Below, in pieces: positions 1 through 8,299 of a stretch of DNA of 64,000 nt. Location of the stretch: IMG/VR virus record IMGVR_UViG_3300027852_000809, positions 1 to 64,000 of that record; one strand, given 5' to 3'. The stretch is from a virus. Made by a program: the position numbers and the translations under genes. The notes under the pieces were generated by a model. That model did no database searches. It had not been told where the DNA came from and worked only from the letters and a program-made list of their open reading frames with translations. The stretch's first letter is position 1, and the number at the start of each line of letters is the position of its first letter.

Positions 1-104
1 CAATAAGTAATTAAATCAAAGTTAGTGCTTTTTAATAAAGATAGTGATAAACCGAAAAGAAGTGCTTTTAAATGCCCAACGCTTCATATACTAAACGTTA
101 TGCT
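1..104. repeat. attC-like site A (right part, truncated by window edge)
   Basis: The right arm (81-99) reads TTCATATACTAAACGTT, the same design as the right arms at 2167-2183 and 3086-3104. The 9-mer that follows, GTTATGCTT (97-105), is complementary to AAAGCATAAC just before the left arm of site B, so it behaves like the start of a cassette whose end is at about 2002. The left arm lies outside the window or is not recognisable. Confidence 0.5.
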
Positions 105-144
105 TCAGCTAAAAAAACATCGTGCATCAATTTAAACCTATCAA

Positions 145-1986
145 ATGATATTAAAGAAAGTTAATATTTCAAACTTCAAAGGAATAAACGGAACAGCAAA
201 TATTGACTTTGATTTGTTTAATGCAATTGTCGGACAAAATGATGCTGGAAAATCAACAATACTTTTAGCCATAGATGCTGTTTTAAATAATAAAACACTA
301 CTAATTTCCGATTTCAACGTTTCAACAGAGGAAACTGAATTGATTATTGAATTGCTTTTTGATTGTAATAACGCAGAATACAAATTAGGCGAAGAAATTT
401 TGACCACAATTGAAAATGAGGAATTAACCAATGAAAATGAATTTTTAGTTTGGAAAAAAGTTTGGAATAAAAATGGAGAAAATATATCTAAACCAAAAAC
501 TTACATAACACGAAAGCAATATGTTGGAGATAATGATTTTGTTTTCAAAACAGAGGCTCAGCTAATGGCTCAATGTAACGCTAATGGAATTGAAACTTCG
601 AAAGGAAACGGAGAAGATTATAACAATGTTGAGAAAAGAGAAAAGCTTCGTGAATATAATCAAGTAAACAATATAGAATTTGATTATCAATCAATTGAAA
701 TACCTAGTTCTGGAAAAACAAAAATTAAAGCTATAGGCGATTCAATAAAAAAAGCTCTGCCTTCCTTCCAATATTTTAGAGCGGACACCTCTTTGTCTGA
801 TACGGATACAACTATACAAAATTACTTTAAGGATATGGCTTTTAACCTAATACAGGAAAAAGTTGATACCGATTTAATTGAGACTTCTGTTCGCACGCAG
901 TTAGAAACAGTTTTAGAAAATGTTACGGATAAAATCAATGATGTTGTTAAATCCGCAGAAAAGGTTGAACCTAAGGTTTCTTTTGACTGGAGTAAACTAA
1001 TTAAGACTTCTTTTATAAGCACTTCATCAGGAGGTGAAATTCCATTAAGTTCAAGAGGAGATGGATTTAGAAGAATCACTATGATGTCATATTTTGAATA
1101 TTTGGCAGAAACAAGCAAGACTGCCGAGAGTCAAAAAATCATTTTTGGATTCGAAGAACCAGAAACGTTTTTACATCCATCAGCACAAGAAAACCTATTT
1201 GATAAACTCAATTCTCTTACGAACAATGGCTATCAAGTAATTACTTCAACGCATTCGCCAACAATAGTTGGAAATACTAAAAAAGAAAATATTATTCATA
1301 TTTCGAATCCTGATAATATATATACGGTTAATCAAACAGACATTGACTATAAAACTTTAGCTATCGATTTAGGTATAAAGCCAGATAACACATTCACACC
1401 ACTTTTCTCGACTTCAAGATTATTGTTTCTCGTAGAGGGAATTAGTGATGTTGTTGCTATGCATCATCAAGCAAATATTTATAAACAGAACAATCTAATT
1501 GACCATACTTTTGACGAACTAAATATCAACATTATACCTATTGGAGGTTGTGGAGAAGTCAAGCATTGGGTAAATCTCGACTTATTTACGAAATTGGGAA
1601 AACCGTATTTTATTTTGTTGGATAGTGACAAAGAGAATTTAGCACAAGTTTCACCTAATCACAATGCTTTAATCAATTACGGGCTGACTGATAATATAGA
1701 TTTTTTAATCACCAAAAAACGTCTTTTAGAAAATTATATTCATCCTTCGGCATTGGAAAGACTTGTGCCTGGAAGTGCTTTAGCTTATGGAGATTTCGAC
1801 CACGCAAAGAATTTATGTAAAAGTCATCCAGATTCCACTATTCGAGCAAAATTAGGAGGTAAAGGTGTAGCAGAAAAACATTATCCAAATTTGACGTTTG
1901 ATGAACTAAAATTAACTTGGGATGATGGAAATGAAGATGAATTTTTGAATTTATATCAAATAATGGTTGGTAAGTTAAATGCGTAA
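145..1986 (+). CDS. OLD-family ATPase/TOPRIM nuclease
   Basis: A 613-residue protein with an ABC-type ATPase half and a C-terminal TOPRIM half. Seen: Walker A GQNDAGKST (residues 30-38), Walker B IIFGFEEPE (about 330), H-loop STHSP (about 368), TOPRIM glutamate in LVEGISD (about 429) and the acidic DSD in LLDSDKE (about 491). This is the domain order of class 1 overcoming-lysogenization-defect (OLD) endonucleases; family members cleave DNA and several act in anti-phage defence (Gabija GajA and PARIS AriA are relatives). No UvrD-like or other partner gene is adjacent. It is alone on the plus strand between attC-like sites A and B, so it is probably a cassette gene. Defence is inference; the fold assignment is strong. 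Confidence 0.85.
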   Translation: MILKKVNISNFKGINGTANIDFDLFNAIVGQNDAGKSTILLAIDAVLNNKTLLISDFNVSTEETELIIELLFDCNNAEYKLGEEILTTIENEELTNENEFLVWKKVWNKNGENISKPKTYITRKQYVGDNDFVFKTEAQLMAQCNANGIETSKGNGEDYNNVEKREKLREYNQVNNIEFDYQSIEIPSSGKTKIKAIGDSIKKALPSFQYFRADTSLSDTDTTIQNYFKDMAFNLIQEKVDTDLIETSVRTQLETVLENVTDKINDVVKSAEKVEPKVSFDWSKLIKTSFISTSSGGEIPLSSRGDGFRRITMMSYFEYLAETSKTAESQKIIFGFEEPETFLHPSAQENLFDKLNSLTNNGYQVITSTHSPTIVGNTKKENIIHISNPDNIYTVNQTDIDYKTLAIDLGIKPDNTFTPLFSTSRLLFLVEGISDVVAMHHQANIYKQNNLIDHTFDELNINIIPIGGCGEVKHWVNLDLFTKLGKPYFILLDSDKENLAQVSPNHNALINYGLTDNIDFLITKKRLLENYIHPSALERLVPGSALAYGDFDHAKNLCKSHPDSTIRAKLGGKGVAEKHYPNLTFDELKLTWDDGNEDEFLNLYQIMVGKLNA

Positions 1987-1993
1987 AAGCCGA

Positions 1994-2186
1994 AAGCATA
2001 ACAATGTATATAAAAAATAGGGCATTAAGTGATAAATCAAAGGCTTGTGATTATTTGCAAAGTCCGCCATATTTTTAATATGTATTTTAGTAAAAAAGAT
2101 AAAAATAAAATGAAAAATATGGCTAAGTGTATTACCGAAAGTGAGTACTTATCAACTACCCTACATTTCATATACTAACCGTTGGC
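1994..2186. repeat. attC-like site B
   Basis: The left arm starts GCATAACAATGTATATAAAAAATAG (1997-2020, core from AAC at 2000), and the right arm is CTACATTTCATATACTAACCGTTG (2161-2184). The arms are complementary over GTATATRAAAAnTAGGG with unpaired interruptions, giving a long imperfect hairpin. The cassette to its left ends in AAAGCATAAC, complementary to the start of that cassette at 97; the cassette to its right starts GTTGGCAAC (2181-2189). This matches integron attC logic (R''...R'). No gene lies in the 228 bases between the two neighbouring CDSs. Confidence 0.6.
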
Positions 2187-2214
2187 AACAATTACGGAAC
2201 GGAAACGAGAATGA

Positions 2215-2514
2215 TTATTTTTTCTTTTTGACTATATCTCTAATCACATATTTACTTCCAATCTTTACGACTTCTTTTTTTTGGTCGAGTATGGCGTGAA
2301 AATCTTTTTTGGAATAACCCAAGCCTCTTAAAAGGTTTTGTACGATAAATTCTGGAACAGGTTCAATGTGATTTTGAAAAGGTAATGGTCTAGTTAAGTC
2401 TGACCTAGTATATTGAGCGTGACCTTTTTTACTTTTAATAAATTTGCACAGACAAAGCTCTAGAAACGATTCTAGTTGAGAGATTGTTACGTTTCGTAGA
2501 TGTTTAGTTGACAT
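2215..2514 (-). CDS. hicA: HicA-like mRNA interferase toxin
   Basis: A 99-residue basic protein with a HicA-type dsRBD-like pattern: the segment KSKKGHAQYTRSD carries the expected histidine (about residue 32), followed by a VPEFIVQNLLRGLGYSKKDFHAIL helix pair split over residues 53-75. HicA toxins cleave mRNA and are neutralised by HicB. It starts directly behind the HicB-like gene (1 bp spacing), typical of a TA operon. It is slightly longer than usual at the C-terminus (poly-lysine tail). Confidence 0.65.
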   Translation of the reverse strand: MSTKHLRNVTISQLESFLELCLCKFIKSKKGHAQYTRSDLTRPLPFQNHIEPVPEFIVQNLLRGLGYSKKDFHAILDQKKEVVKIGSKYVIRDIVKKKK

Positions 2515-2895
2515 TTATGCGAGTTCTAAATTAACATTAGACGAATCTCTCACTAAATCTTTGGATTTATATAAATGCTTGAAATGTTCATTTTCAGAAA
2601 GCATATCCTCAAAATCAGGAGAAACAACTCTCTTTTTTCTCTTATTAACAGCCCAACCAAGGTTTTCTAACTCTTGAAATATTGTCTTCTTATTGTGAGT
2701 ATATTTTACGAACTCGTGCAAAACAGTTTCAAAAGATTCTCTAGCTTCATCTTTAGATATTCCATATCCTGTTAAGTCTAGAGCTGGAGAATAAACATAA
2801 AAAATAGAATCTTCTTCCCATAAAAAAATTGAAACATTAAATTCTACATTCCTTCTTCCGTCGGAATATTTAGCGTTTGCTTGTTTTTTATCCAT
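2515..2895 (-). CDS. hicB: HicB-like antitoxin
   Basis: A 126-residue protein. The region IFLWEEDSIFYVYSPALD followed by LTGYGISKDEARESFETVL is the partial RNase H-like fold of HicB antitoxins (a strand pair, then a helix beginning 'DEARxxF'). The C-terminal 40 residues are basic and could bind DNA, though no clear HTH or RHH motif is seen. It is first in the operon with the HicA-like gene, and its promoter lies at 2911-2941. The pair occupies one putative cassette, a common setting for stabilising TA modules in integron arrays. Confidence 0.65.
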   Translation of the reverse strand: MDKKQANAKYSDGRRNVEFNVSIFLWEEDSIFYVYSPALDLTGYGISKDEARESFETVLHEFVKYTHNKKTIFQELENLGWAVNKRKKRVVSPDFEDMLSENEHFKHLYKSKDLVRDSSNVNLELA

Positions 2896-2910
2896 TTTTT
2901 AAAATTTTGT

Positions 2911-2941
2911 CAAATATATATAATTGTACTTTATCAACAAC
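2911..2941 (-). promoter_or_regulatory. Bacteroidota-type promoter of hicBA
   Basis: On the minus strand GTTG (2941-2938), 19 bases, then TATATTTG (2918-2911). This is one mismatch from TTTG-N19-TAnnTTTG, and the -7 element ends 15 bases before the hicB start codon. Confidence 0.6.
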
Positions 2942-2973
2942 TTTATAATCTGAAATATAAGAAAAAAATAACA

Positions 2974-3106
2974 GTTGCCAACAACGTATATAAAAAATAG
3001 CTAATTCCGTGCCAAATTTAATTTGATTAGCTTATTTAATAACGGTATTTTAGTCGGAAAAGTATGCGAATACTTACACGCTACTTTTCATATACAAAAC
3101 CGTTGT
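2974..3106. repeat. attC-like site C
   Basis: The left end GTTGCCAAC (2974-2982) is the exact complement of GTTGGCAAC at 2181-2189, the start of the same cassette. It is followed by AACGTATATAAAAAATAGC. The right arm GCTACTTTTCATATAC (3080-3095) leads to CCGTTG (3100-3105). The arms pair over GTATATRAAAARTAGC. Small minus-strand genes of phage type begin immediately after it (stop codon at 3119), so it also marks the limit of the recognisable host flank. Confidence 0.6.
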
Positions 3107-3118
3107 AGTACATTCAAC

Positions 3119-3250
3119 CTACAGTTTTAAGTTTTTAATATAATCGTCAATTGCATAGTTCAGTTGCTTTTTTGAACTTATAATTGTTATTTTATTTCTG
3201 CTATTCAACAAAAAATCTTCTATGTGTTTTCTAATTTCTTTAGGTGTCAT
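3119..3250 (-). CDS. small hypothetical protein (43 aa)
   Basis: ATG start at 3250 and TAG stop at 3119-3121. Lysine-rich, helical-looking peptide starting MTPKEIRKHIEDFLLNSRN. It lies last in a run of short minus-strand ORFs that continues the phage gene direction, directly next to attC-like site C. No family recognised. Confidence 0.5.
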   Translation of the reverse strand: MTPKEIRKHIEDFLLNSRNKITIISSKKQLNYAIDDYIKNLKL

Positions 3251-3253
3251 AAT

Positions 3254-3457
3254 TTATCGGTCGCCTATATACCAATAGACAGGATTAGATTCATTACAAC
3301 TAACTCTGCAATGAATAAGGTTTAATTCTTCTAATTTTTTAAATGCTTTACCGACATGCATTGCTCTTAAATTAAATCTAAATGCAATATCATCACAAGT
3401 GAAATGACCGTACTCTTCTTCAAATATTTTCAATACTTTTTACTGTAATTCATTCAT
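3254..3457 (-). pseudogene. winged-helix-like small protein with an early stop codon
   Basis: From ATG at 3457 the frame reads MNELQ, then TAA (3442-3440), then continues open for about 60 codons (KVLKIFEEEYGHFTCDD...) to the stop at 3254. The open part looks like a small winged-helix domain (FTCDDIAFRFNLRAMHVGKA, then KKLEELNLI), as in phage replication or regulator proteins. Either the gene is broken by one nonsense codon, or translation starts at TTG 3433-3431. The downstream residues are coherent enough that the domain itself is probably real. Confidence 0.45.
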
Positions 3458-3469
3458 GCTATTGTTTGT

Positions 3470-3634
3470 TTAAAGTTCTACAAATCTTCTTCGTTCATTA
3501 AAAAACAAAGTATCTCCATTTTCAAATGTTACAGCTGTCCGTCCAAGTGTGATATTTACATCTTCAATACTTAACCATTCTTTGTATTCCTTGACCCAAA
3601 TACACATCCCTATTTCTAATTCAATAGCTTTCAT
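3470..3634 (-). CDS. small hypothetical phage protein (54 aa)
   Basis: ATG at 3634, TAA at 3470. Mixed-charge peptide (MKAIELEIGMCIWVKEYKEW...), predicted mostly strands. Its ending FNERRRFVEL suggests a small beta-rich DUF typical of phage accessory operons. No family assigned. Confidence 0.5.
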   Translation of the reverse strand: MKAIELEIGMCIWVKEYKEWLSIEDVNITLGRTAVTFENGDTLFFNERRRFVEL

Positions 3635-3665
3635 GATTAGTACAATTATTCAGTTATTTCTATAA

Positions 3666-4190
3666 TTAACAAGTTATGTTAGTAGTTGTTCTAGTATTAT
3701 TATACTTTTTAAGTTTTATCCAACCCCGTTCAATAAGGGTTTCAACTGATACACCGTTAAAAGGTAATGCATAGCCTTTTGAACGTAGATAATCATAACT
3801 TGATGGTATCATTGTGAAATCATTTTTATTATTCTTTAATTCCAGCAAAGCCTGTTGTATATCATTTTTTGCATGACTAATTAGAAAATTATCTTTTCGT
3901 GTTTCACACTTTAATGATTTATACTTTACTGATTGCCACCATGCTTGTATTTTACCAACTTCAATAGCATCTTCATCAGAAATATGTGATAATGGTTTTT
4001 TTGCAACAACAATATCGTCTATTTCAGCAACCAACGCCATATCATCTTTAGTGTGGATAACCTTAACCACTCCGTTCATATCAACTGAATGAATGTGCCA
4101 AGTTTTCATTTCTGAAATATTTTCTTCAAAAAGATACTCTCCAATACAAGATCGTAGAAATATTGCTTTATTTTCAGGTGTGTTTTCCAT
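3666..4190 (-). CDS. hypothetical phage protein (174 aa)
   Basis: Begins four bases after the XRE regulator's stop, so it is probably cotranscribed with it. N-terminal half beta-rich (EMKTWHIHSVDMNGVVKVIH), C-terminal segment SYDYLRSKGYALPFNGVSV ending in a lysine/threonine-rich tail. No catalytic motif seen and no family assigned. Confidence 0.6.
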   Translation of the reverse strand: MENTPENKAIFLRSCIGEYLFEENISEMKTWHIHSVDMNGVVKVIHTKDDMALVAEIDDIVVAKKPLSHISDEDAIEVGKIQAWWQSVKYKSLKCETRKDNFLISHAKNDIQQALLELKNNKNDFTMIPSSYDYLRSKGYALPFNGVSVETLIERGWIKLKKYNNTRTTTNITC

Positions 4191-4194
4191 TATA

Positions 4195-4494
4195 TTATTT
4201 TAAAAGATCATTAAAAATATTATCAATAGATGGCTTTAACATTTTAAACGCTTCTCTTTTTTCTTCTGAAATATTTTCCTCTGTCATTGAGTGCCATACC
4301 ATAAAAACAAAAGGAATATTAAGCGCCTTGCATATTTTCTCAATAAACTTAATAGATGGATTGAACACACCTCTTTCGATTTGTGATATGTATGGTTGAT
4401 TAGAATCAACTTTATTTCCAAGCTGTTCTTGATTTAACCCTTTTTTTTCTCTAACGAACTTAATCGCTCTACCAAAGTCAACTTTATGTTTCAT
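4195..4494 (-). CDS. XRE-family HTH regulator, candidate phage repressor
   Basis: A 99-residue protein whose first 65 residues form a classical Cro/C1-type HTH (VREKKGLNQEQLGNKVDSNQ, then PYISQIERG and ...KICKALNIP). The rest is a short helical tail, with no LexA-type protease domain. A TATATTTG element (4506-4499) lies only 4 bases before the ATG, which would give an almost leaderless mRNA as for lambda cI, although no TTTG is found at the right upstream distance. Role as lysogeny repressor or early-gene regulator is inferred from position. Confidence 0.75.
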   Translation of the reverse strand: MKHKVDFGRAIKFVREKKGLNQEQLGNKVDSNQPYISQIERGVFNPSIKFIEKICKALNIPFVFMVWHSMTEENISEEKREAFKMLKPSIDNIFNDLLK

Positions 4495-4559
4495 ATTTCA
4501 AATATAAGTATAAATATATTATTTAACGCTATATGTTTTTATTTTTTATATAAAATTAC

Positions 4560-5483
4560 TTATTTTCTAAAACTATCTCCTTTAAAAATAATAATATTCC
4601 ACATAGCAAAAATCCTATCATAAACCCTTCCTCCATACCTTAATCCTAGTTGATCTAATGCTTTATCCACATCATTAGGAAAATCATCATCAAAATTGAT
4701 AGTAATATATGTTCTAGCGTTATTATTATATCTTTTTTCAAAAATTAATTGGAATATATCTACTTTACCGTAATTACTTGCGATTTTTTCTGTTAAAACA
4801 TCATCAAAACACCTAGTTCCTTGTTCTGTAATTTTATTAAAAGAGTCTTTATCATAAGTATCTTTAATAGCATCATACATAGCTACAATTTCATGCGCTG
4901 TATAACCTTTAAAAGAAACGTTAGTACCTCTTAAAGCAATCTCTAATGAATCCATTATAGATGTTTTGCCGTTTCCATACCCTCCAATAATTAATAATCC
5001 TTTTTTGAAGCTTGGTTTTGATAATGTGGAAATATTAGCACATTTTGAGAAGCCTTCAAAATCTCCAATAAAATATAAGATTAAAGGTTTGATGTTTTCA
5101 ACGGTATATTTATTTTCAATAAACTTATTTCCAGTTGTTTTGTAATACGCTTTTACAAACCTATTCCATAACCATTCTTTAGTCATTTCTTTCTTTTCTT
5201 GAGGAATTTCAGGTTTATTAATTTCTTTATAATAATCTTGAACAGATTTATTATTTAATACGGAAGAATAACTTAAATTATCCTCGTAAGCTTTTATCAT
5301 TTCTAAAGCGTTTGTTACGGTTAAATTTGGAAACTGTAGCTCAAGCGCATACATAGAATCTTCTGTTAAATCGTCAAGTCCTAATGCTTTTAATGCGGTG
5401 TATTTTTTCTTTCCAATCAATTTTCCGCTCTTTTGGCTCATAATTTCACCCGCTCTTTTAGATTCGTTAGTCCTTTCACTCAT
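4560..5483 (-). CDS. DnaC-like helicase loader ATPase
   Basis: A 307-residue AAA+ protein. Walker A GGYGNGKTS at about 168-176 and a Walker B-like CFDDVLTE at about 224. An N-terminal helical region of 150 residues could bind helicase. It overlaps the replication initiator gene upstream by 4 bases (ATGA), the usual initiator-loader pair of phages such as lambda O/P and of DnaD/DnaC systems. Predicted to load the host replicative helicase at the phage origin. The C-terminal half resembles DnaC/IstB loaders, but no sequence search was possible. Confidence 0.75.
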   Translation of the reverse strand: MSERTNESKRAGEIMSQKSGKLIGKKKYTALKALGLDDLTEDSMYALELQFPNLTVTNALEMIKAYEDNLSYSSVLNNKSVQDYYKEINKPEIPQEKKEMTKEWLWNRFVKAYYKTTGNKFIENKYTVENIKPLILYFIGDFEGFSKCANISTLSKPSFKKGLLIIGGYGNGKTSIMDSLEIALRGTNVSFKGYTAHEIVAMYDAIKDTYDKDSFNKITEQGTRCFDDVLTEKIASNYGKVDIFQLIFEKRYNNNARTYITINFDDDFPNDVDKALDQLGLRYGGRVYDRIFAMWNIIIFKGDSFRK

Positions 5484-6304
5484 GAGTTTCTGTTTTTTGA
5501 AAATGTTTTTTGTGAATTATTTGTAGATTTATTACTTGTATTTGCTTTTGCAGAAAGTTGTTGAAATTTTTCTCTTAATTTTTTTGTAGAAAGAATGTTT
5601 ACTTTCCATGAAAAATCTCCTTTTTCAGAATTAGGGCTATTTAGAAAATTATAAACTTTTAATAATTGTTCTCTTTCAACTTTATCTATATCAAACATTA
5701 ATCGTACTGGATCAACATAACTTTTAAATTTTGCCTTATCTTGATGTGTGGTTGGTGATTTTTTGTCCTTCAAATTTTTTATAAAAAGTTCTTGAAAGCT
5801 TTTTGCTGTTTTAAAATAAAATTTTAATTTTTCAGGCACGTCTGAAATTACAATTTCAGATAAAAGAATATTATCAAGAACAAGTATGTAGTCTTCTTTA
5901 TTCTTATATTCTTTATATTCTTTATATTCTTTAGTAGTGGTTATCTGTTGGTTATTTGTTGGTTGTTTAGGTGGTTTTTTGTTGGTTGTTTTCTTTTCTT
6001 TAACTTGATAATCATCATAATTAACAATGGTTATCAACGTATTTCTGTTGGTTGGCTCTGTGGTTATTGTTTGGTTAGAAATTAAAACTTTAATTGCACG
6101 TCTAAATTGCTGTCTTGAGATAACTATTTCTTTAGGTGTAGAAATAGACCCTGTTAATACTTGCCCCCTTTTAATAGTGATACCTTTCCATTGTTTTTCT
6201 TTCCAATTAGCTTTTAAAAGTAAATGGAAAAAAGTTACCCTAACAGGAATATCATCATACCATTCCCACTTCAAAATCTTTTTATGTATTTTAATCCAAC
6301 TCAT
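5480..6304 (-). CDS. replication initiator, DnaD/O-like
   Basis: A 274-residue protein. The start MSWIKIHKKILKWEWYDD followed by a winged-helix domain (GQVLTGSISTPKEI, then SRQQFRRAIKVL) is typical of phage replication proteins. A low-complexity linker (TTNKKPPKQPTNNQQ, then KEY repeated three times, from a 9-base tandem repeat near 5905-5935) joins it to a C-terminal helical domain. It probably binds the origin and recruits the DnaC-like loader encoded next. Confidence 0.7.
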   Translation of the reverse strand: MSWIKIHKKILKWEWYDDIPVRVTFFHLLLKANWKEKQWKGITIKRGQVLTGSISTPKEIVISRQQFRRAIKVLISNQTITTEPTNRNTLITIVNYDDYQVKEKKTTNKKPPKQPTNNQQITTTKEYKEYKEYKNKEDYILVLDNILLSEIVISDVPEKLKFYFKTAKSFQELFIKNLKDKKSPTTHQDKAKFKSYVDPVRLMFDIDKVEREQLLKVYNFLNSPNSEKGDFSWKVNILSTKKLREKFQQLSAKANTSNKSTNNSQKTFSKNRNS

Positions 6305-6864
6305 TATCTGTAATCTATATATTTAGTAGATTTGCTTGAATTACAACTACCACATAACGTTTGTAAGTTATACAATCTATTTAAACCTCCTGAATAAATA
6401 GATTGTATATGATCTATGGTTAATTTATGTAAGCTACCGCAGGATAAACACATATAATTGTCTCGTTTAAAAATAAATTCTCTTATATTTTTTTTAGATA
6501 TAAAAGCTTGTGCATATTTTCTTGGTTTTTGACTTAAATATTCATTATATTTTACTAAATAATTTCTTGATTGTTTTATTTTTAATCTACAAGCGCTTAA
6601 TATATCATAATCTAAAAAGTTAAGTTTTCTAAATTTAGATTGTTTTCTACAAAATGAATCTAATTCTTCTTTATTGTAGAAAGTATTTTTATCAACCTCC
6701 CAAGATAAATGTATTAATTCTACATAATCATCTAAGAGGTACTCTTTTGTGTTTAGAAAGTGATTATACATAAATTCAATATCTATAATATCAACATTAA
6801 AATACCCTGAAAAAGCATTTAATGATTTATTGTAATATTTACATTTTAATAAAAATTCTAACAT
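6304..6864 (-). CDS. HNH endonuclease
   Basis: A 186-residue protein with a C-terminal HNH domain: CLSCGS (zinc pair), KLTIDHIQSIYSGG (catalytic His), NRLYNLQTLCGSCNSSKS (Asn and second zinc pair). The N-terminal 115 residues are lysine/tyrosine-rich and of unknown fold. Its start codon overlaps the initiator gene's end region by one base. Could be a homing-type nuclease or a phage DNA-processing nuclease. Confidence 0.75.
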   Translation of the reverse strand: MLEFLLKCKYYNKSLNAFSGYFNVDIIDIEFMYNHFLNTKEYLLDDYVELIHLSWEVDKNTFYNKEELDSFCRKQSKFRKLNFLDYDILSACRLKIKQSRNYLVKYNEYLSQKPRKYAQAFISKKNIREFIFKRDNYMCLSCGSLHKLTIDHIQSIYSGGLNRLYNLQTLCGSCNSSKSTKYIDYR

Positions 6865-6869
6865 TATTA

Positions 6870-7187
6870 TTATTCTTTTAAATATTTATCATATATTTTA
6901 TTACAATGATACCTTGTGATTCCTGTTTTTCTTTCACAATCAAGTGAGTTAAATACTTCGACAGAATTATTATACTTAAAAACTTTAAAACAATCAGAAA
7001 TAAACTTTTCATCTTCATTAAATGATGGATTATAATAAGGAAGTATAGAGTTAAATGAAGCCTTAATATTAAGTTTTAATCCCCTAAAAAGTTCAATTCC
7101 AATACCTTCTTTAGAAAGAGCAATAATAGCTTTCTCTTTGTTTTTAGAGTTTACACCAATAATTATATATTCCCCATCACCTGTCAT
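6870..7187 (-). CDS. hypothetical protein with possible HTH (105 aa)
   Basis: The C-terminal 45 residues (NEDEKFISDCFKVFKYNNSV, then ...CERKTGITRYHCNKIYDKYL) look like a helix-turn-helix of the kind used to recognise DNA after a short spacer. The N-terminus is beta-rich (GDGEYIIIGVNSKNKEKAII). Adjacent without gap to the DUF1367-like gene (ATG follows its stop). Confidence 0.5.
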   Translation of the reverse strand: MTGDGEYIIIGVNSKNKEKAIIALSKEGIGIELFRGLKLNIKASFNSILPYYNPSFNEDEKFISDCFKVFKYNNSVEVFNSLDCERKTGITRYHCNKIYDKYLKE

Positions 7188-7604
7188 TTATGAGTAATAC
7201 TGATCTATATTTTCAAGCATATCATGTTTATCAAAACCATAAACTCTATTAATAGCATCAATAAATCTTGAGTAGAATTTTTGAAACTCTATTTGATCCA
7301 TTTTAGCAAAAGAAATGCTTTTTGCTTCTTTTACTTTTTCTTTCCAAAAATTAAGATGTTCATCATAAAACCCTGCTTCAATAGTTAAATCCCTACGCAA
7401 GTGTTCTCTATTATTATAAGCTTCTTGATTTTGAAAAACAAACTCAATTAAAGTGAAGAACTTTTTATGATGTCCTATATTTCTAGGTTTAGTAATTTTA
7501 CATAAAACAATATCATCTACTTTAATATGTTTTAATTTATCATGATCTGATGAATAAGGAATATTAAATGTATTATCAAGCCGTCTTTGAATGTAAATTT
7601 CCAT
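7188..7604 (-). CDS. DUF1367-like phage protein
   Basis: A 138-residue protein. Pattern GHHKKFFTLIEFVFQNQEAY, then ...SISFAKMDQIEFQKFYSRFIDAI, matches the architecture of DUF1367 (NinX/NinY-like) proteins common in early operons of temperate phages next to recombination genes. Function unknown; most likely an accessory to DNA recombination or replication. Confidence 0.6.
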   Translation of the reverse strand: MEIYIQRRLDNTFNIPYSSDHDKLKHIKVDDIVLCKITKPRNIGHHKKFFTLIEFVFQNQEAYNNREHLRRDLTIEAGFYDEHLNFWKEKVKEAKSISFAKMDQIEFQKFYSRFIDAINRVYGFDKHDMLENIDQYYS

Positions 7605-7674
7605 TCCAATAGTTTAATTTACCCTTATCATTTATATAATAAGGGTAATAATTATTAATTTTTAAGTACTTTAT

Positions 7675-8217
7675 TTATTCTTCGTTATGACAACACTGGT
7701 ACACACAACATCTACATTGATGCACCCACATATATAAGCAAGTGCCATCAGCAGGACAATCATTACATACCCAAGCGCAATTTGCACGTTCTTGAAGACT
7801 TTCTTGATAGTCTATATCTGTATTAATTTGATTAGTTTGTGAATTAGCTAAATATATTGTTTTACTGTCTTTATGGTATCTAAGCTGATTATTTGTTTCT
7901 GTAAACTCATTTACAAATGTAGTAGCATATTTATAAAATAAATACTCTTTCCAAGACACTTCATCTTTAACGTTTATTATAAATAATACTTGATTTTCAC
8001 TATGTAACATATTTTTAAACACTTTACGCGCTTCATCATACTTTGTTTCTGTAAAATCAATTTTACTTACATCAATAATTGTTTGTTCTTGGTTTTTTTT
8101 AGCTTCTAATAATTCAGGAGCGTCTTTTTTTAGATTGACTATAGTTTCATCTACAGTTTCTTTTTGGCAAGCTATAAATAGCATTGGCAACATTAATAAT
8201 ATTAATATTTTCTTCAT
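7675..8217 (-). CDS. phage-encoded lipoprotein with Cys-rich C-terminus
   Basis: A 180-residue protein with a lipoprotein signal peptide (MKKILILLMLPMLFIAC, lipobox LFIAC, acylated Cys at 17). The last 35 residues contain ten cysteines in pairs (CNDCPADGTC, HQCRCCVYQCC). In Bacteroidota, lipoproteins without a retention signal often reach the outer membrane or surface. In a phage it could act in superinfection exclusion or lysogenic conversion, which is inference from location. Separated by 70-80 bases on each side, so possibly transcribed independently. Confidence 0.65.
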   Translation of the reverse strand: MKKILILLMLPMLFIACQKETVDETIVNLKKDAPELLEAKKNQEQTIIDVSKIDFTETKYDEARKVFKNMLHSENQVLFIINVKDEVSWKEYLFYKYATTFVNEFTETNNQLRYHKDSKTIYLANSQTNQINTDIDYQESLQERANCAWVCNDCPADGTCLYMWVHQCRCCVYQCCHNEE

Positions 8218-8299
8218 AATTGTTTTACCTCTCTTAAAGGCTTTTTTATTTAAAATATTAGCAGATTTCTAATTAAGTGGCTCTGCTATTAAGCCAAAT

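Noticed and set aside
822-1118. 98-aa minus-strand ORF inside the OLD nuclease gene
   Set aside because: Shadow frame of a well-supported gene; Ser/Leu-rich antisense composition.
5905-5935. Tandem 9-base repeat
   Set aside because: It encodes the KEY-KEY-KEY linker of the initiator; simple coding low complexity, not an iteron.
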